Source of the DNA: Isoetes taiwanensis
Lineage: Eukaryota > Streptophyta > Lycopodiopsida > Isoetales > Isoetaceae
DNA: 64,000 nt
Reading direction: 5' to 3'
Assembly (NCBI GenBank): GCA_021234155.1
Contig: JAJEKV010000057.1
Span: forward strand, 7,717,956 to 7,781,955
Numbering within the stretch: the first letter of the stretch is position 1; each line of letters opens with the position of its first letter. The notes under the pieces were generated by a model, which was not told the DNA's origin, did not search any database, and saw only the letters and a list, made by a program, of their open reading frames with translations. Below are positions 22,697 through 33,781 of this stretch, one piece after another. The translations under genes were made by a program, and so were the position numbers.

Positions 22697-23880
22697 TTTG
22701 TAATGGATTTGGGACAAAAGAATCTAAGAACACAAGATTTATAGCTCATTTATATAGGTCTGATTGGTGTTGCCTAATGAAACCTTTGGTTTTGTTCAAT
22801 ATAATCCTTGATAATTTGGCGTATTTACTTAAAAAGGGAAAAAGAAAAGAAAAAAAAAAGTAATTTGGTGTAATTTGGCGGGTTCACATATTACGAATCC
22901 TCCTACTTCTTAATCAATATAATGGAGATATGTATGCCTTATATTATATTTTAGAACCAAGTAAGCAACATGTAAAAATCAACTAATGCTCCAACTTTAT
23001 CAAACTTCATAAAGGTTATGCCATGCTTCATGTTGACCAACCTTGAGCGTATTTAGACATATATTCATAGAGGGGTGATGCTTTGCTCGATCAAACCTTA
23101 GAGGGTTATCCTTGCTTGATGAAACTTTAGTTGTAGCACAACTTCTGAGGTTGCGTTGATACGCAATAAGACCTTAATTCTATTTAGACATAAATCTATG
23201 CCTTGCTCGATCAAACCTCAATCATACTTAGAGATAAATTATAGAGGGTTTACAGCTTAATCAATCAAACCTTAAAGCGTTATCATTGCTCGATCAAACT
23301 ATAGTTGTGGTACAACTTCGCGGTTATCCGAAGCGAGTTCATGAAGTGTAAACGCGCGGCTCATAAAACAAACCGACCAAGATGGACTTCGAACCCATAA
23401 TCTCTTGCTCGGGGCGAGCACCTTGTCCATTAGGCCACATGGTCATTGCTATATTTGTATTTTCACCTGAGACACTAGGATGGTTTGCGTTTTTCTTTTA
23501 AGTAAGAAACAAGAATGGTAGGCAACTCAAAAAGGATTTTTTTTTTTTATCAACCTTACAACTAGCCGTATATAAGAACAATCCCACAAAATTCATACAT
23601 CTGCTAAATCTATCTCTATGACGTATTCTATAGAAAACCATAAACTAACTTGTAATAGATTTGGGAGCAAAAGAATCGAAGAACACAAGATTTATAGCTC
23701 ATTTATATGCCTAATGCAGTTAGCTAGTTTTGCCTAATGAAACCTTTGTTTTTGTTCAATATAATCCAACAGTAATTTGGCATATTTTGCAAAAAAGAGA
23801 AAAGAGAAAGAAAAAGAGAGTAATTTGGCGTAATTTGGCAGGGTCACATATTACGAATCATTCATACTTCTTAGTCAATA
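22697..23880 (-). repeat. tRNA-Arg tandem array, segment 3
   Basis: A little more than one full monomer, from TTTGTAATGGATTTGGGAC to CTTCTTAGTCAATA. It shows the full internal order: purine microsatellite, GGTTCACATATTACG, sub-repeats, tRNA, poly-T tract, TATAAGAACAATCCCAC and so on. Confidence 0.9.
23374..23444 (-). pseudogene. tRNA-Arg copy with damaged anticodon arm
   Basis: The acceptor and D arms are intact. The B box has a one-base shift (GGTTCGAAGTCC) and the anticodon arm is shortened (CTCGCCCCGAGC). It cannot form a normal cloverleaf as written. Confidence 0.7.
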
Positions 23881-25700
23881 GGAACGATGCCCAGCGTTGC
23901 TGGGCATAAGCTGTGTAAATGATACACTATGCCAATGAGAGAATAACCCAAAAGTACATCATTGTTACACACGCCACTATTTTCTGTACCCTTTGCCATT
24001 TGCTCTATCCCGTTTTTACCCTTTTCTTTTCCCCTTTCCTTATTTTTCTTACAATTTTCTTTTCTTTTCTTTTCTTTTCCTTTTTCCTTTGTTCCACACA
24101 TCCCCCCACAACCCCTCCCTGGCCCCGCTTCCCTTCCCTTTTCCTTTCTCTTTTCTTTATGGACTTTTTCTTTCTCCTTTCCTCCTTTTCCTCTTCCCTC
24201 ATGCCCTTTTTCCCTTTCCTCATGCTTTCGCTTTCCCTTTTCCCTTTCCTTTCCCTTTCCCCTGTCGCTTTCCCTTTTCCTATGCATTTTTTTTTTTTCT
24301 CATGTGCATGAATTCTTTTCCCCACCCTTTCCCTCTTCCCCTTTTTTTTCCCTTTTTCCCTTTTTTTTTTTTCCTTCTTTTTTTTTCCCTTTCTTCACCC
24401 TTTCCCTCTTTTCAAGTTCTCCTTGCCCATTCCTCCTTCCATTTTCCAGCTCCCCTTTCCCGGGTCCCTTCCCCCCCCTTTTTTCTTTCCTTTCCCTTTT
24501 ACGCTTTTCACATATGCCATTTTCCCTTTCCTTTCTCTTCACCTTTTTCTTGATCCCCTTTTCCCTTTCCTTTTCCTCCTTTCTCCCAAACTTTCCCTCT
24601 TCAGTTTTAAGTTCCTTTTTTAGTTTCCTTTTTTTTTTTTTTTCCTTATGCTTTCTCTTTTCCCTTGCCATTTTCCTTCCCCTTTCCCCTTCCTCACCCT
24701 CTCTTCCCCTTTTTCAATGGTGTTTTAAAATTTTCCTTTTCCTCTCTTCACCTTTACCTCTTCCCTTTTTCCCTTGCCCTTTTCCCCTTCCTTTTTTTAC
24801 CTTTTCCTTTTCCCTCTTTTCTCCTAGGTTCTCTTTCCTGTTTTTTCCCTTCATTTTTGTTTTTCCATGCCCTTCTCCCTACTATTTCCCTCTTTTCTCT
24901 TTCCTTTTCTTCCTTTTCCACCCCTTACCCTTCTTACGCCTTTCTTGATTGCCCTTTTTCCCTTCCCTTTCTCCCCTCTTTTTAATTCCCTTTACCTTTA
25001 TCTTTTCTCAAGCCACTTTGCCCTTCCCTTTTCTCCTTTCCTCGCCTTTCCTTCTTCTCCCTTTTCCCATGTCATTTTTTGCTTCTCCTTTTGCCTTTCT
25101 CTTTTCTTTATTCCGTGTTGTCTTTTTCATTTTTCTCATCCCTTTTCCTTTCCCCTTTTCCTTTTCCATTTCCCTTTCTCCCTTTCCCCGTCCCTCTTTC
25201 CCTCACCTTTTCCCCTAACCTTTTTTCCATCCTTTTATCGATGCCCTTTTTGCTTCTCTTTTCCTCTTTCTTCACCCCTTTTCTCTTCCCCTTTTTCCCG
25301 TGCCCTTTCCCCCTTCCTTTTTTCCTTTTTTCTTGTGCCTTTTTTCTATGTTCCCTATTCTTCTTTGCCCCACTTTTTCTTTTTCGTCCCCTCCTTCTTC
25401 CCATCCTTTTCCTGTTCCCCTTTTCCCTTACCTTTCCTTTCCCTACAATTTCCGTCTTCCCTTTTTCTCAGTCAGTGCCCTATTTCCCTTCACTTTCCCC
25501 CTCCTTTTTCTATTCCTTTTCTTTTTTCCCATGCCATTTTACCTTCCCTTCTCCCCATTCGTTGCCCTTTTCTTCTTCCCCTTTTTCCCATGCCCTTTTT
25601 TTCTTTCCCTTTTTCCCATGCCCTTTTTTTCTTTCCCTTTTCTTAGCCATTCAAATTAGGGCTTGATCCATTCAATACGGTATAACATTATAATATAAGA
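23881..25700 (-). mobile_element. Helitron 3, 1.8 kb, with polypurine cargo
   Basis: On the minus strand it starts TCTTATATTATAATGTTATA at 25700 and ends in the perfect hairpin GCCCAGCAACGCTGGGC at about 23889-23905. The terminal CTAG is altered (plus strand reads GGAACGATGCCC after host TCAATA). Nearly all of the interior, 24001-25645, is pyrimidine on the plus strand and therefore purine on the Helitron sense strand. Its right end directly abuts the left end of Helitron 4, giving a head-to-tail pair. Confidence 0.8.
24001..25645 (-). repeat. Kilobase polypurine/polypyrimidine tract in Helitron 3
   Basis: About 1.6 kb in which the plus strand is almost entirely C and T (CCCTTTTCC-type runs) with sparse ATGCC interruptions. 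Frames of 186-328 codons are open on the plus strand because stop codons need purines; they translate to Phe/Ser/Pro/Leu only. The tract is not a regular microsatellite: order and run length vary. Confidence 0.9.
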
Positions 25701-26246
25701 CTAGTAATGGTGCCCAGCGTTGCTGGGCTATGAGGCAGTTATTGGGTTCAACATGGATTCATATGGCATTAATGATATGCAATTTGGGCTTCAAAATTTG
25801 TATAGTATTTTATATCATAGAGACCTTGATGCAGTTTCAATGTTGGCATGCCTACAATTCTCTTCCCTTTACATTATTATTTTCTCTTGTCTTCACATTA
25901 GAATAAATAATGTAAAGGCAATATTTGGGTTCAGTGTCATGAACCTATAAATGATAAGCCTGAGTATGTCTGTAACTTTAACCCAGAACCTGCCAATGAA
26001 CTTACTCAAATGGATCCATGTATGTTGCAATCTCTTCATCCGCCCTCTTTGACGCCACCGTATTTGCAAACCCAATATTTGTTGTTTGGTGCCTCCGGAA
26101 CAACTCATATTGTTCTAAAGTACTTCAAAAATAGCTTTGGTTCATATTTCTAATTGATCCCAAATAACTTAGGTGTCATGAATTAATTACTATCAATAAA
26201 CTACCTTCAAAACCATAGTATTCAAATTTCTGTCATTGTGTGGGCA

Positions 26247-28037
26247 TCTTATATTATAAAATTATACCGTATGTCCGTTGTGAATGGTGCCCTAGATCGG
26301 ACGGTTGAGGATTTGATGGATCAACGGTGAAGATGACGTGTGCATGTTTTCAACCAAAATTTCATCTTGATCATTGCTTCAATATAATTTGTGCAATCCA
26401 ACAGTTAAATGGTTGAAGGAAAAGGAAAAGGGAAAAAAAGGGAAAAAGTGGGAAAGGGGAGGGAAAAAGAAAGAAAGGAAAAGAAAGGGGAAACGAAAAA
26501 AAAGAAAAGGGAAAAAAGGGAAAGGGAAAAATGGGCGGGAAAGCAAAGGGGCATGGAAAGGTAAAGGAAGAGAAAGGGGGAAGGGGAGAGCAAAAAAGGA
26601 CGAGAAGGAAAGGGGTGAGGAAAGTAGAAAGCTGAAAGGGAAAGGGAAAAGGAAAAAGATGGGAAAAGGGAAAAAGGCATGGGGAAAAGAGGAAGAGAAA
26701 AGGAGGAAAAGAGAAGGGAAAAAGGAAGAGAGAAAGGAGGGGGAGGACATGGAAAAGGAAAAGGAAAAGAACACAGGAGGGAGGGAAAGGCAAGGAAAAG
26801 ACCACGAGAAGAGGGAAAGGGGGGCAAAGGGAAGGAAGAAAGAACACCGTAAAAGGGAAAGAGAAATAAAGGAAGCAAAAAAGACATGAGAAAAAGAAAA
26901 AGGAAAAATAAAAGAAAAAGGAGGCAGTCGAGAGGGAAATGGAAGGGAAAAGGGCACGAAAAAAAGCAAAAGAGAGAAAGGGTTGGGAGAGGAGGAAAAA
27001 GGAAGGGAAAAAGGTCATTGGTAAAAAAGAATTCAAAAGAAAAAGGGAAGGGGAAAGAAAGAAAAAGGTGGGATGGGAGAAAAGTAAAATAAGAAAAAGG
27101 TAAAAGGAAAAAGGGAATGTGAAAAAAGGGGAGGGAAAAGGAAGGGGAGATAAAAAAAAAAAAAGCGAGGAGGGGGAAATGGAAAAGGCAAAATGGGGTA
27201 AAATGGGAAAATAGAAAGGAGGTGAACAAAAGGAAGAGCAAAATAGAAAAAGAAAAAGAGAAGGAAAAGAGGGAAAAGGAGGGGGAGGAGGAAGAAGAGG
27301 AAAAATGTGAAGAAAGGGGAAAGAGGATTGAAAGAGAAAAAGCATGGGAAAATAGAAGAAAAAGGGACATGGGAAAAAGGGAAGAGGGAAAAGATGAGGA
27401 AAAGGGAAAAAGGAAGGAAAAATGGACATGGAAAAAGGGAAAGGAAAGAGCAAAAAAGAAAAAAAAAAAGGGGGGAAAGGGAGGGGAAAAGGGCACACTA
27501 GAAAAAAGGAAAAATGGAAGGCTTTGGGAAGGGAGAAAAAATGAAGGAAAAAGGGGAAAAAAAAAAGAAAAGGTGGGGAGAAAAGAAAGGGAAAAAGGAA
27601 AGGAAAGGGAAAGGGGAAGAAAAAAACTTGGAAAAAAAGGGCATGAGGAAAGGAGGAAGAGGGAAATGGGAAAAGGAGGGGGGAAAGGCACAGAAAAGCG
27701 TAAAAAAATGGCAACCATAAATTGAGAAAAGGGAAGGGGGAAAATAGAAAAAAGGAAAAACAGGAAGCGTAAAAATGAGGAAAAGGGAAATGAGGGAAAT
27801 GGAATAATGGAAAAAGAAAAAGGTAAATTGGAAAATATAAAAAGGGAAAAGGGGCAGGGGAAAAATAGAAAAAAAAAAGTAAAGGCAAAGGGAAAGAGAA
27901 AAGGTAAGGGGAAGTGGAAAATGTGGTGAAATGCTCTTGATTATCTAATTTTAAAAGCGTGGATCCATTTAATGATTGCTCCAGTATATCATTTACAGTT
28001 CCTAGCTATGCCCAGCAACGCTGGGCACCTTAGCTAG
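26247..28037 (+). mobile_element. Helitron 5, 1.8 kb, nested in Helitron 4
   Basis: It starts TCTTATATTATAAAATTATA after host A26246 and ends GCCCAGCAACGCTGGGC, ACCTTAGCTAG before host T28038. It is the clearest complete member of the family: TC start, 7-bp stem with a 3-nt loop, CTAG end, A/T target, no duplication. After a 5' leader containing GATCGGACGGTTGAGGATTT, the body is a 1.5-kb polypurine tract, followed by about 120 bp of mixed sequence before the hairpin. There is no protein gene. Confidence 0.9.
26407..27917 (+). repeat. Polypurine tract in Helitron 5
   Basis: About 1.5 kb of A and G runs (GGGAAAAGG-type) with rare C or T, purine on the Helitron sense strand. Landmark interruptions such as GGGGCATGGAAAGG, AGACATGAGAAAA and GGTCATTGGTAAAAA recur in the same order in the other purine Helitrons, so these tracts are inherited by copying and are not independent expansions. 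Minus-strand frames up to 505 codons are low-complexity artefacts. Confidence 0.9.
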
Positions 28038-28390
28038 TCATTAATAAATTCATGTCATTGTGTTGGCATCATTAATAAGTTTGTTTGTTTTCTGACAAAA
28101 GTTAATATCTCATTAGCATTCAAGAAAAGGTTGTGAAAGTATATATTTTGTTGTATAACTACAAAAGACTTGAAATCTAAGAATAAGTACAATATTTGAC
28201 ACACTTGATGCACTTGCATGCAAATGTCTAAGAATGAGTACAATATCATAGAGGCCTTATTGCTACTTGCATGCAAAGGTGGTTAAAACAATTTGCTTGT
28301 TCAACAATAAAGCATGAGAATAACTATAGAAAAGTCAAAGTTGTATATTCTGGTATTCTAAGTGTAGTACTCTCCAATATTATTTCATTT

Positions 28391-28617
28391 CATTTCAGCA
28401 ATTTTTTTGCAACATCTCTCATCTCTTCATTTCCTTAGCATAAACGGAACATACTTCTTGTTCCATATTGGCATCTCTTAAATATAAAGTAAGCTCATCA
28501 TTTCAGCAATTTTTTTGCAACATCTCATGTATTGGTATGTACTACTTCATTTCCCAGGATAAATGGAACATACTTCTTGTTCCATATTGGCATCTCTTAA
28601 ACATGAAGTAAACTCAT
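28391..28617 (+). repeat. Two-copy tandem duplication in Helitron 4
   Basis: TTTCAGCAATTTTTTTGCAA and ACATACTTCTTGTTCCATAT both occur twice about 105-115 bp apart, the second copy diverged and slightly longer. No coding frame is preserved. Confidence 0.75.
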
Positions 28618-29245
28618 CTAAGAAATGGAAGCATGAAGGTGTTAATTAAGATCAACCGCATCATAAAATCACAGATACTTCCATTCATAATTTGGCATTG
28701 AAAAATTGGAAGGATTTCCATTCATAACTTGGTAGTCAAGGTTTGAAATCTTGTGCACATCATCATGTGTAAATGTAGGGACCGCAAACAAGATAAAAGA
28801 AGCTCAAAGGGAAGAGCAAGCCTATGATATAATGTAAGACAACATGTTAAGTGCTTTTGGGCAAAGAGTTACTAAAGCGTAGTCGCTTGCGAAAAGAAGA
28901 TAATGTGGACATATAATGTCATGCGGTAATCTTTCTACACACACTATCTGAGCCCTTACAATTAGAGAACTTTTATAAGCGAGATTGTTTTGAGTTCCGA
29001 GTCTATAAGAATCCATCCTCAAAAATGCTCGTGTGTGCCTAAGCTTTGCATCAAGCGTGTGATTTGAATAACACATGATTCACGAGGGCTTGAACTTGTT
29101 ATAGAACAAAGCATAAAAGTGAATCGATTGGATCTGAAAACTTTACACACACCTTCAAAAGGAAATGTGAACTGCAGAACCAGTAACAAAATACATCTCA
29201 TCTTGCTCCAATATGCAAATTCAACTATGCTAAAAGATCTTAGTT

Positions 29246-29545
29246 TTAAAAATAGTGTAAAACACATTTAATTAGCGTGCAATAAATAGATACAAAACTG
29301 AAAAAGAAAATCCTTACTTTGGAAGATGCTTGTCCTTTGCTCCAACCAAATGGTTCTATAAGGGTATGTAGCGCCTCTCTCGATTTGCGGGAAGAATGGA
29401 ATGTCTTCGTCAGATGCCCAATCGATCTAGGATTTCTGCTATAGCATCCTCTAAACATTCTGTGTTGTTCTTTTCCGTCCACCTCTAAGCTATTGCAAGC
29501 CCAACTATGCAAGCATAATAAACTTCCTAAGAGGCCCATTTTCAT
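29246..29545 (-). pseudogene. Possible captured exon in Helitron 4
   Basis: A 99-codon frame runs in the Helitron sense direction. It starts MKMGLLGSLL and includes LHTLIEPFGWSKGQASSK, followed by GTAAGG, a plausible splice donor; the residues beyond it look like translated intron. The family is not recognised. Captured, usually truncated host exons are common in plant Helitrons, which is why I list it, but a chance open frame is nearly as likely. Confidence 0.3.
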
Positions 29546-30113
29546 CCATCGAAACTCTCCTATTTCATTGTTTGAAATCGGATCTCAAGCTTAAAAGCCC
29601 ATACTATCACCGGAGCGACATCTGCAATTTCTAGAAACCCGTCAAGATGCAAAAGCCATAACCGGACATGGCTGAGGTTTTTTGCCGATGCTAACATTTT
29701 ATGAAAGAAAAACATTGCTTTATTCAAGCATCCTCGCGAGAAGCCCTCCGGTTAAAGTGGCTCTTTGCCAAGTAATGGCTCCGAAAAGCAATAACGGATA
29801 GCTGATGCTAGAGGAAAACCTATTTCTTTTTTTACAAACTAAACCTTGAGTTCACGTAATTCTAGCCGCCTTTACTATAGCATGACATAGCCATAGCGGC
29901 CTTGAAGCCGTTTTGTCTTGCAAAATTGCTATCACTGAGCTGAAGAGGAGATCGCCATCGCCAGAGCGGGGTTTTGTTTTTTCTTGGTCTTGAGCTTCAT
30001 AATCTTGCCATTGAGCTATCGTGGCCGTTAAAATTTTAGGGCAAAATATTCTAGACCACCAGATTTAGGGCGACATACACAACAGACATTCAATATAATT
30101 TTATAATATAGGA

Positions 30114-30255
30114 TATAATGGAGATATGTATGCCTTATATTATATTTTAGAACCAAGTAAGCAACATGTAAAAAATCAACTAATGCTCCAACTTTATCAA
30201 ACTTCATAAGGTTATGCCATAGTTCATGTTGACCAACCTTGAACGTATTTAGACA
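30114..30255 (-). repeat. tRNA-Arg tandem array, segment 4
   Basis: A short piece of monomer from TATAATGGAGATATG to CGTATTTAGACA. It links the 5' end of Helitron 4 to the 3' end of Helitron 6. Confidence 0.9.
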
Positions 30256-32465
30256 CTAGAAATATTGAGTTCTTTTGGGAATAAGTTGGGAACACATAAA
30301 TGTTTTGGTGAAAAATGACAAAAGCGTGTAGTAATAAGCCAACTTTTGTATCCAACCCCGGTGTTCCTGGGCTTTAAGAGCTATAACTTAGGAACCTGTT
30401 AAGGAGGAAAATATCTCTAGCGATTTCATATCTTCTCACAACACCCACCTCCCCCAAGGGCCCAAAGCACAACATTGATTTGATGCTTGATGCAAGCACA
30501 AAATTGATTTGATGCTTGATGCTCTTTGAGGATGCCTTTGTTGATATGTTTCTTTTCTATTCCTTGCTTGATGCTCTAGGAATAGATGTTGCCTTAAAGT
30601 TGCACTGACGCCTAAGATCCATCTCCCTTGATATAAGTAAAAATACAACATCTACAATGTTTAAACTTGAGTTCATGTGCACACAATATTTGATGTTAAA
30701 TATTCTTTCATAAACCTTGTCGATGCCTTGCATATTAACCTAAGCAAATATCTTAGGTATGCTTCACTATTGTTTTGAACCTTCCATTCATTTTGGTATT
30801 TGTCATTCCATTGTTTTGCATTGTGAAATGTGGAAAGGATGGCTAATGCCATCATGAGCCATCTAGAAAGACTATGCACTTTTTTCCCCGGATATCGAGC
30901 TTGCCAATTCTTAAAAGTCCCAAGCTTGTTCACGTCTTTCATTTTATTGCAAAAGAGTACTCCATTTAACTGTACTCCATTTGGATGCGTGCATTTATCT
31001 CTTTCTCGTAGAACAATCCCACTTTAGGAACAATCCCACTTGAGAGCTTTCAAGTTTTCTTTTTCCAAAGCTACCCGTTATGCACGTAAAAAATGACAAT
31101 ATCCTCTACAGTATGCACTATAAGAATGTAATAACATTGTACATTGCTTTAGTTTATGATTTTTCCAGTGGTTTATTGCAATCTCTCTCTGCATTTTTTT
31201 GTGCCTTTTATAATGAAGATATCCACTTCCCCAAAGGTTAAAAGTTACGCCAAAGAAACTTGGAAGTATGAAATCGGCAATTTTGTATGATGAACTCAGA
31301 TGTTGAAAGATGGCAAACCTATATTTTGTGAGATCATCCAAACATCCACAAGAAGCAAACAGACTAATGAGATGTTCATTTGATTATGGTGCCATTCCAT
31401 TGTTCTGATGCCATTATCAGCCATCTATAAAGACTATGACAATGTAGCAGTATACATAATAGCAACCATACATCCATTTAACATACTCCTGATTATACCT
31501 TTACATTCTTCTTGCCTCAGAATGATACATCCAGCTCTTTGATCTTCAAGGCTTGCGGTTTTTTTAAGTATACAAACTTCATTTTCTTTAAGATCTTGGG
31601 GTCCAGAAACACTGTAGACCCCTAAAAACAACAAAAATAAGATCTGTATACTGACCACAAACGAACAGGAACAAAGATTCATCGCTCTCCGGATTTTGGA
31701 GTGAGCTTCTCTTCAATGGACTTAGTGGACTGCTCCTGGAAGTTCACAGACACAAATTAAACAGAGAATAACAATAACTGAGAAATCGTTTAAAGACAAA
31801 AGAAACCAAAAAATATTACTTGGGAGCTTCATTCACGAATGCTTGAGGTTTCTTATTTGAAAATTGTTGAATGCCACTGCCATTTCATCTGAAGGACTTG
31901 AACAACAAATACAATGCAGCCATCTTCCCATTCTGCCTTTTTGATATTGTCGTAATTGGCTTTAACTGCACCTGAAGCTGGTGGATCTCCGTTGTTGTTA
32001 AAGGCAGTCTTTTCGTTATAGACCCAAAATGAAGCCCAATTAAGGGTTTTCACCATATTCATTTGCTTGAGAAAAGAAGATTGCTTAAAGCCATAATCTT
32101 TATATTGTACCTTTGAATCTCCTAACTTCATGATAGATCTTTACTAAGCCTCATCGCCTTGTAGCCGTGTGAGGTCGAATTGAAAACCTTGAAGTCACCT
32201 CCGCAATTAAAAGCCCAAATGTCGTGTGCCAAACCCTTCTACTGCTTTCACGCTCCACCGACACTGCCCTGCTCTATTACCGTAAAAAGCCTTATTAGGG
32301 CAACGATCAATGCTCTTTTTGTCTTGAATCTTGATCGTCTAATTTGGGCCAATCAATCCTCACCCTCCGATTTAGGGCATCATCTCCTCCATTGATTTGA
32401 TCAAATCGGGCCGCCCAAATTGGGGTTTGGGTCCAACACTTACACAATAACATTATAATATAGGA
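30256..32465 (-). mobile_element. Helitron 6, 2.2 kb, with exon-like cargo
   Basis: The host reads TTTAGACA before it and TATATTCATA after it, which rejoins to the monomer motif TAGACATATATTCATAGAGG. The minus strand starts TCCTATATTATAATGTTATT at 32465 and ends in CTAG at 30256. The 3' hairpin is poorly preserved, but the following ATAAATGTTTTGG matches Helitrons 1 and 2. Its last 250 bp (5' end) are repeated at 44838-45087 because the 12.6-kb duplication begins inside this element. No purine tract here; the cargo looks genic. Confidence 0.75.
31434..32131 (-). pseudogene. Captured host gene fragment, unknown family
   Basis: Three pieces on the minus strand, the Helitron sense direction, look exonic. 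31853-32131 is open and begins MKLGDSKVQYKDYGFKQSSF. A piece ending near 31680 is preceded by CTGTGAACTTCCAG, a good acceptor, and reads EQSTKSIEEKLTPKSGER then a stop. 31499-31621 is bounded by TTGTTGTTTTTAG and GGTATAATC, is 123 nt (a multiple of three) and contains SGPQDLKENEVCILKKTASL. I do not recognise the protein. The stop between pieces argues that this is a fragment or that the splice pattern differs. Confidence 0.4.
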
Positions 32466-32516
32466 TATATTCATAAAAGGGGTGATGCTTTGCTTTCGAT
32501 CAAACCTTAGAGGGGT
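32466..32516 (-). repeat. Array sliver and LINE A 5' target-site copy
   Basis: Monomer sequence TATATTCATA to CAAACCTTAGAGGGGT. The last 13-15 bases (ACCTTAGAGGGGT) recur after the LINE poly-A at 37703-37717, making them the target-site duplication. Confidence 0.9.
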
Positions 32517-32899
32517 GATGCGCTTCAGTGATTGGATTAAGCGAGACATGACATCTGGTGTGCGTTACTTTCGTGTGGGCTGCGGCCGGTGTCTCTTATG
32601 ATGGAGAATAATAAAAGAGAGGTGTCGAATATATGAAAGAGCTGCGGGATCTTGAAGATAGAATGGATGTTCACTGCCGCCTCGATAATGTGTTCTATGA
32701 AGCGAGAGGTGTGTTCTAGTGCCTTCACTCGAGGCTGGTGTCTCGGTTGTGGAGATAGATCATAGCGTCCACTTGCAAAGTCTGCACAATCTAATGTCGC
32801 ATGCGGTGGTTTGTCATTTCTTTGGTGGGTTCCTTGATCTCAAGAGGATGGGATTTTGGTTGAAACAACATCTGCAAAAGTTGGGATTGCCCTCATGAG

Positions 32900-33690
32900 T
32901 CTCTAAAAGTTTTGGATAGGCAAAACAATTATTTCTTAGTGATGTTTGAATTAGCCTATTCTTTGTTGATAAACTAGTGGGCGTGGAATGGATCCTTTGT
33001 GGGGACATTATCTCCTATATCGGTATACACCCTGGATTTCTTCCTAATAAGTACGGTGCCCGTCGTATGCCCTGCTGGTTTTGCATTGGAGGACTTCCCA
33101 ATTGAGTTGCGGGTTCGGACTTCTTGGTCTCCATTGCCAATGGATTAGGGTTGCACCTTGCTCATTCGATTACCAATGGTCCTCGTATTTGTATTTCCCT
33201 TCCTGCTGAGGCTTCCCTCCCCAAGTCTGTGGTTGTTAAAAGTGGTCCACTCTTTTTTAAATATAAATTATCTTTGCTTAATGGCCTAGAGCTTGCCAAT
33301 CTGTTTCCTGATGTTGAGGCCTTCTCTGCTTATCGTGTGCGCAGACCCTCCATTCCCGTTCCTCCTCCTGCTTCTGTCTCCCCTACTTCTTCTTCCCCTG
33401 CTGCCATCCCTACTTCAACTGCTCCTACACCTGTCCTTGCCATCACCCCTTCTTCGTCTTCTACCCTAGCCATTGGCACACTCCCCTTGACCCATCATTG
33501 TCTTTCTTCGACCAACAAGAGGCTGGACATGATTGCTGCGCAAGCAAGGCGTATTGAAGAAGAATGGTCCATTGCCCGCATGAAAAAAGCCGCTCGGAGG
33601 AGGAATAGCTTTGCACCACAACCTTCTGTATCTATTTCCCCTAACCCTGTTGAGCCAACTCTCCTCACCAATGCACTACGCGTCCAATAG
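32900..33690 (+). pseudogene. LINE A ORF1-like region
   Basis: ORF1 of plant L1 elements encodes a nucleic-acid-binding protein. The readable part from 33124 to the TAG at 33688 starts MVSIANGLGLHLAHSITNGP, continues with a Pro/Ser/Thr-rich linker and ends with the basic RRIEEEWSIARMKKAARRR. Upstream frames (with copy B) give a region resembling the DUF4283-type domain, with IELQVPDFLVSIANGLG. The true start is uncertain because the frame shifts several times upstream of 33124. It ends 91 bp before ORF2. Confidence 0.65.
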
Positions 33691-33781
33691 TATCGCAAAC
33701 ACATTGGGCTGATCAAGTGGAGAATGAGTCTAATATACAAGTTGATATGGACTTAGAACATCCCCCACATCCACCTGATCA

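Larger units (their letters stand above)
25701..30113 (-). mobile_element. Helitron 4, interrupted by Helitron 5
   Basis: The 3' end at the left is canonical: CTAGTAATGGTGCCCAGCG followed by TTGCTGGGC on the plus strand. The 5' end at the right reads TCCTATATTATAAAATTA on the minus strand, finishing at 30113, after which the host resumes at TATAATGGAGATATG. Without the nested element it is about 2.6 kb. Cargo includes AT-rich sequence, two local duplications and a 99-codon minus-strand frame at 29246-29545. Its start is only one base from the end of Helitron 3. Confidence 0.8.

Noticed and set aside
23962-24948. Long frame of 328 codons, and similar frames up to 505 codons at 26371-27888, 42089-43567, 52474-54326 and 54677-56179
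   Set aside because: All lie on polypurine/polypyrimidine tracts and encode only Phe/Ser/Pro/Leu or Lys/Glu/Arg/Gly. Stop codons are rare by composition, and several frames are open in parallel.
25701-28037. One DNA transposon with inverted hairpin termini (25701 and 28037 ends are reverse complements)
   Set aside because: Each end also has its own partner 5' terminus (30113 and 26247), and the nested Helitron model gives clean A/T junctions for both. No target duplication is present.
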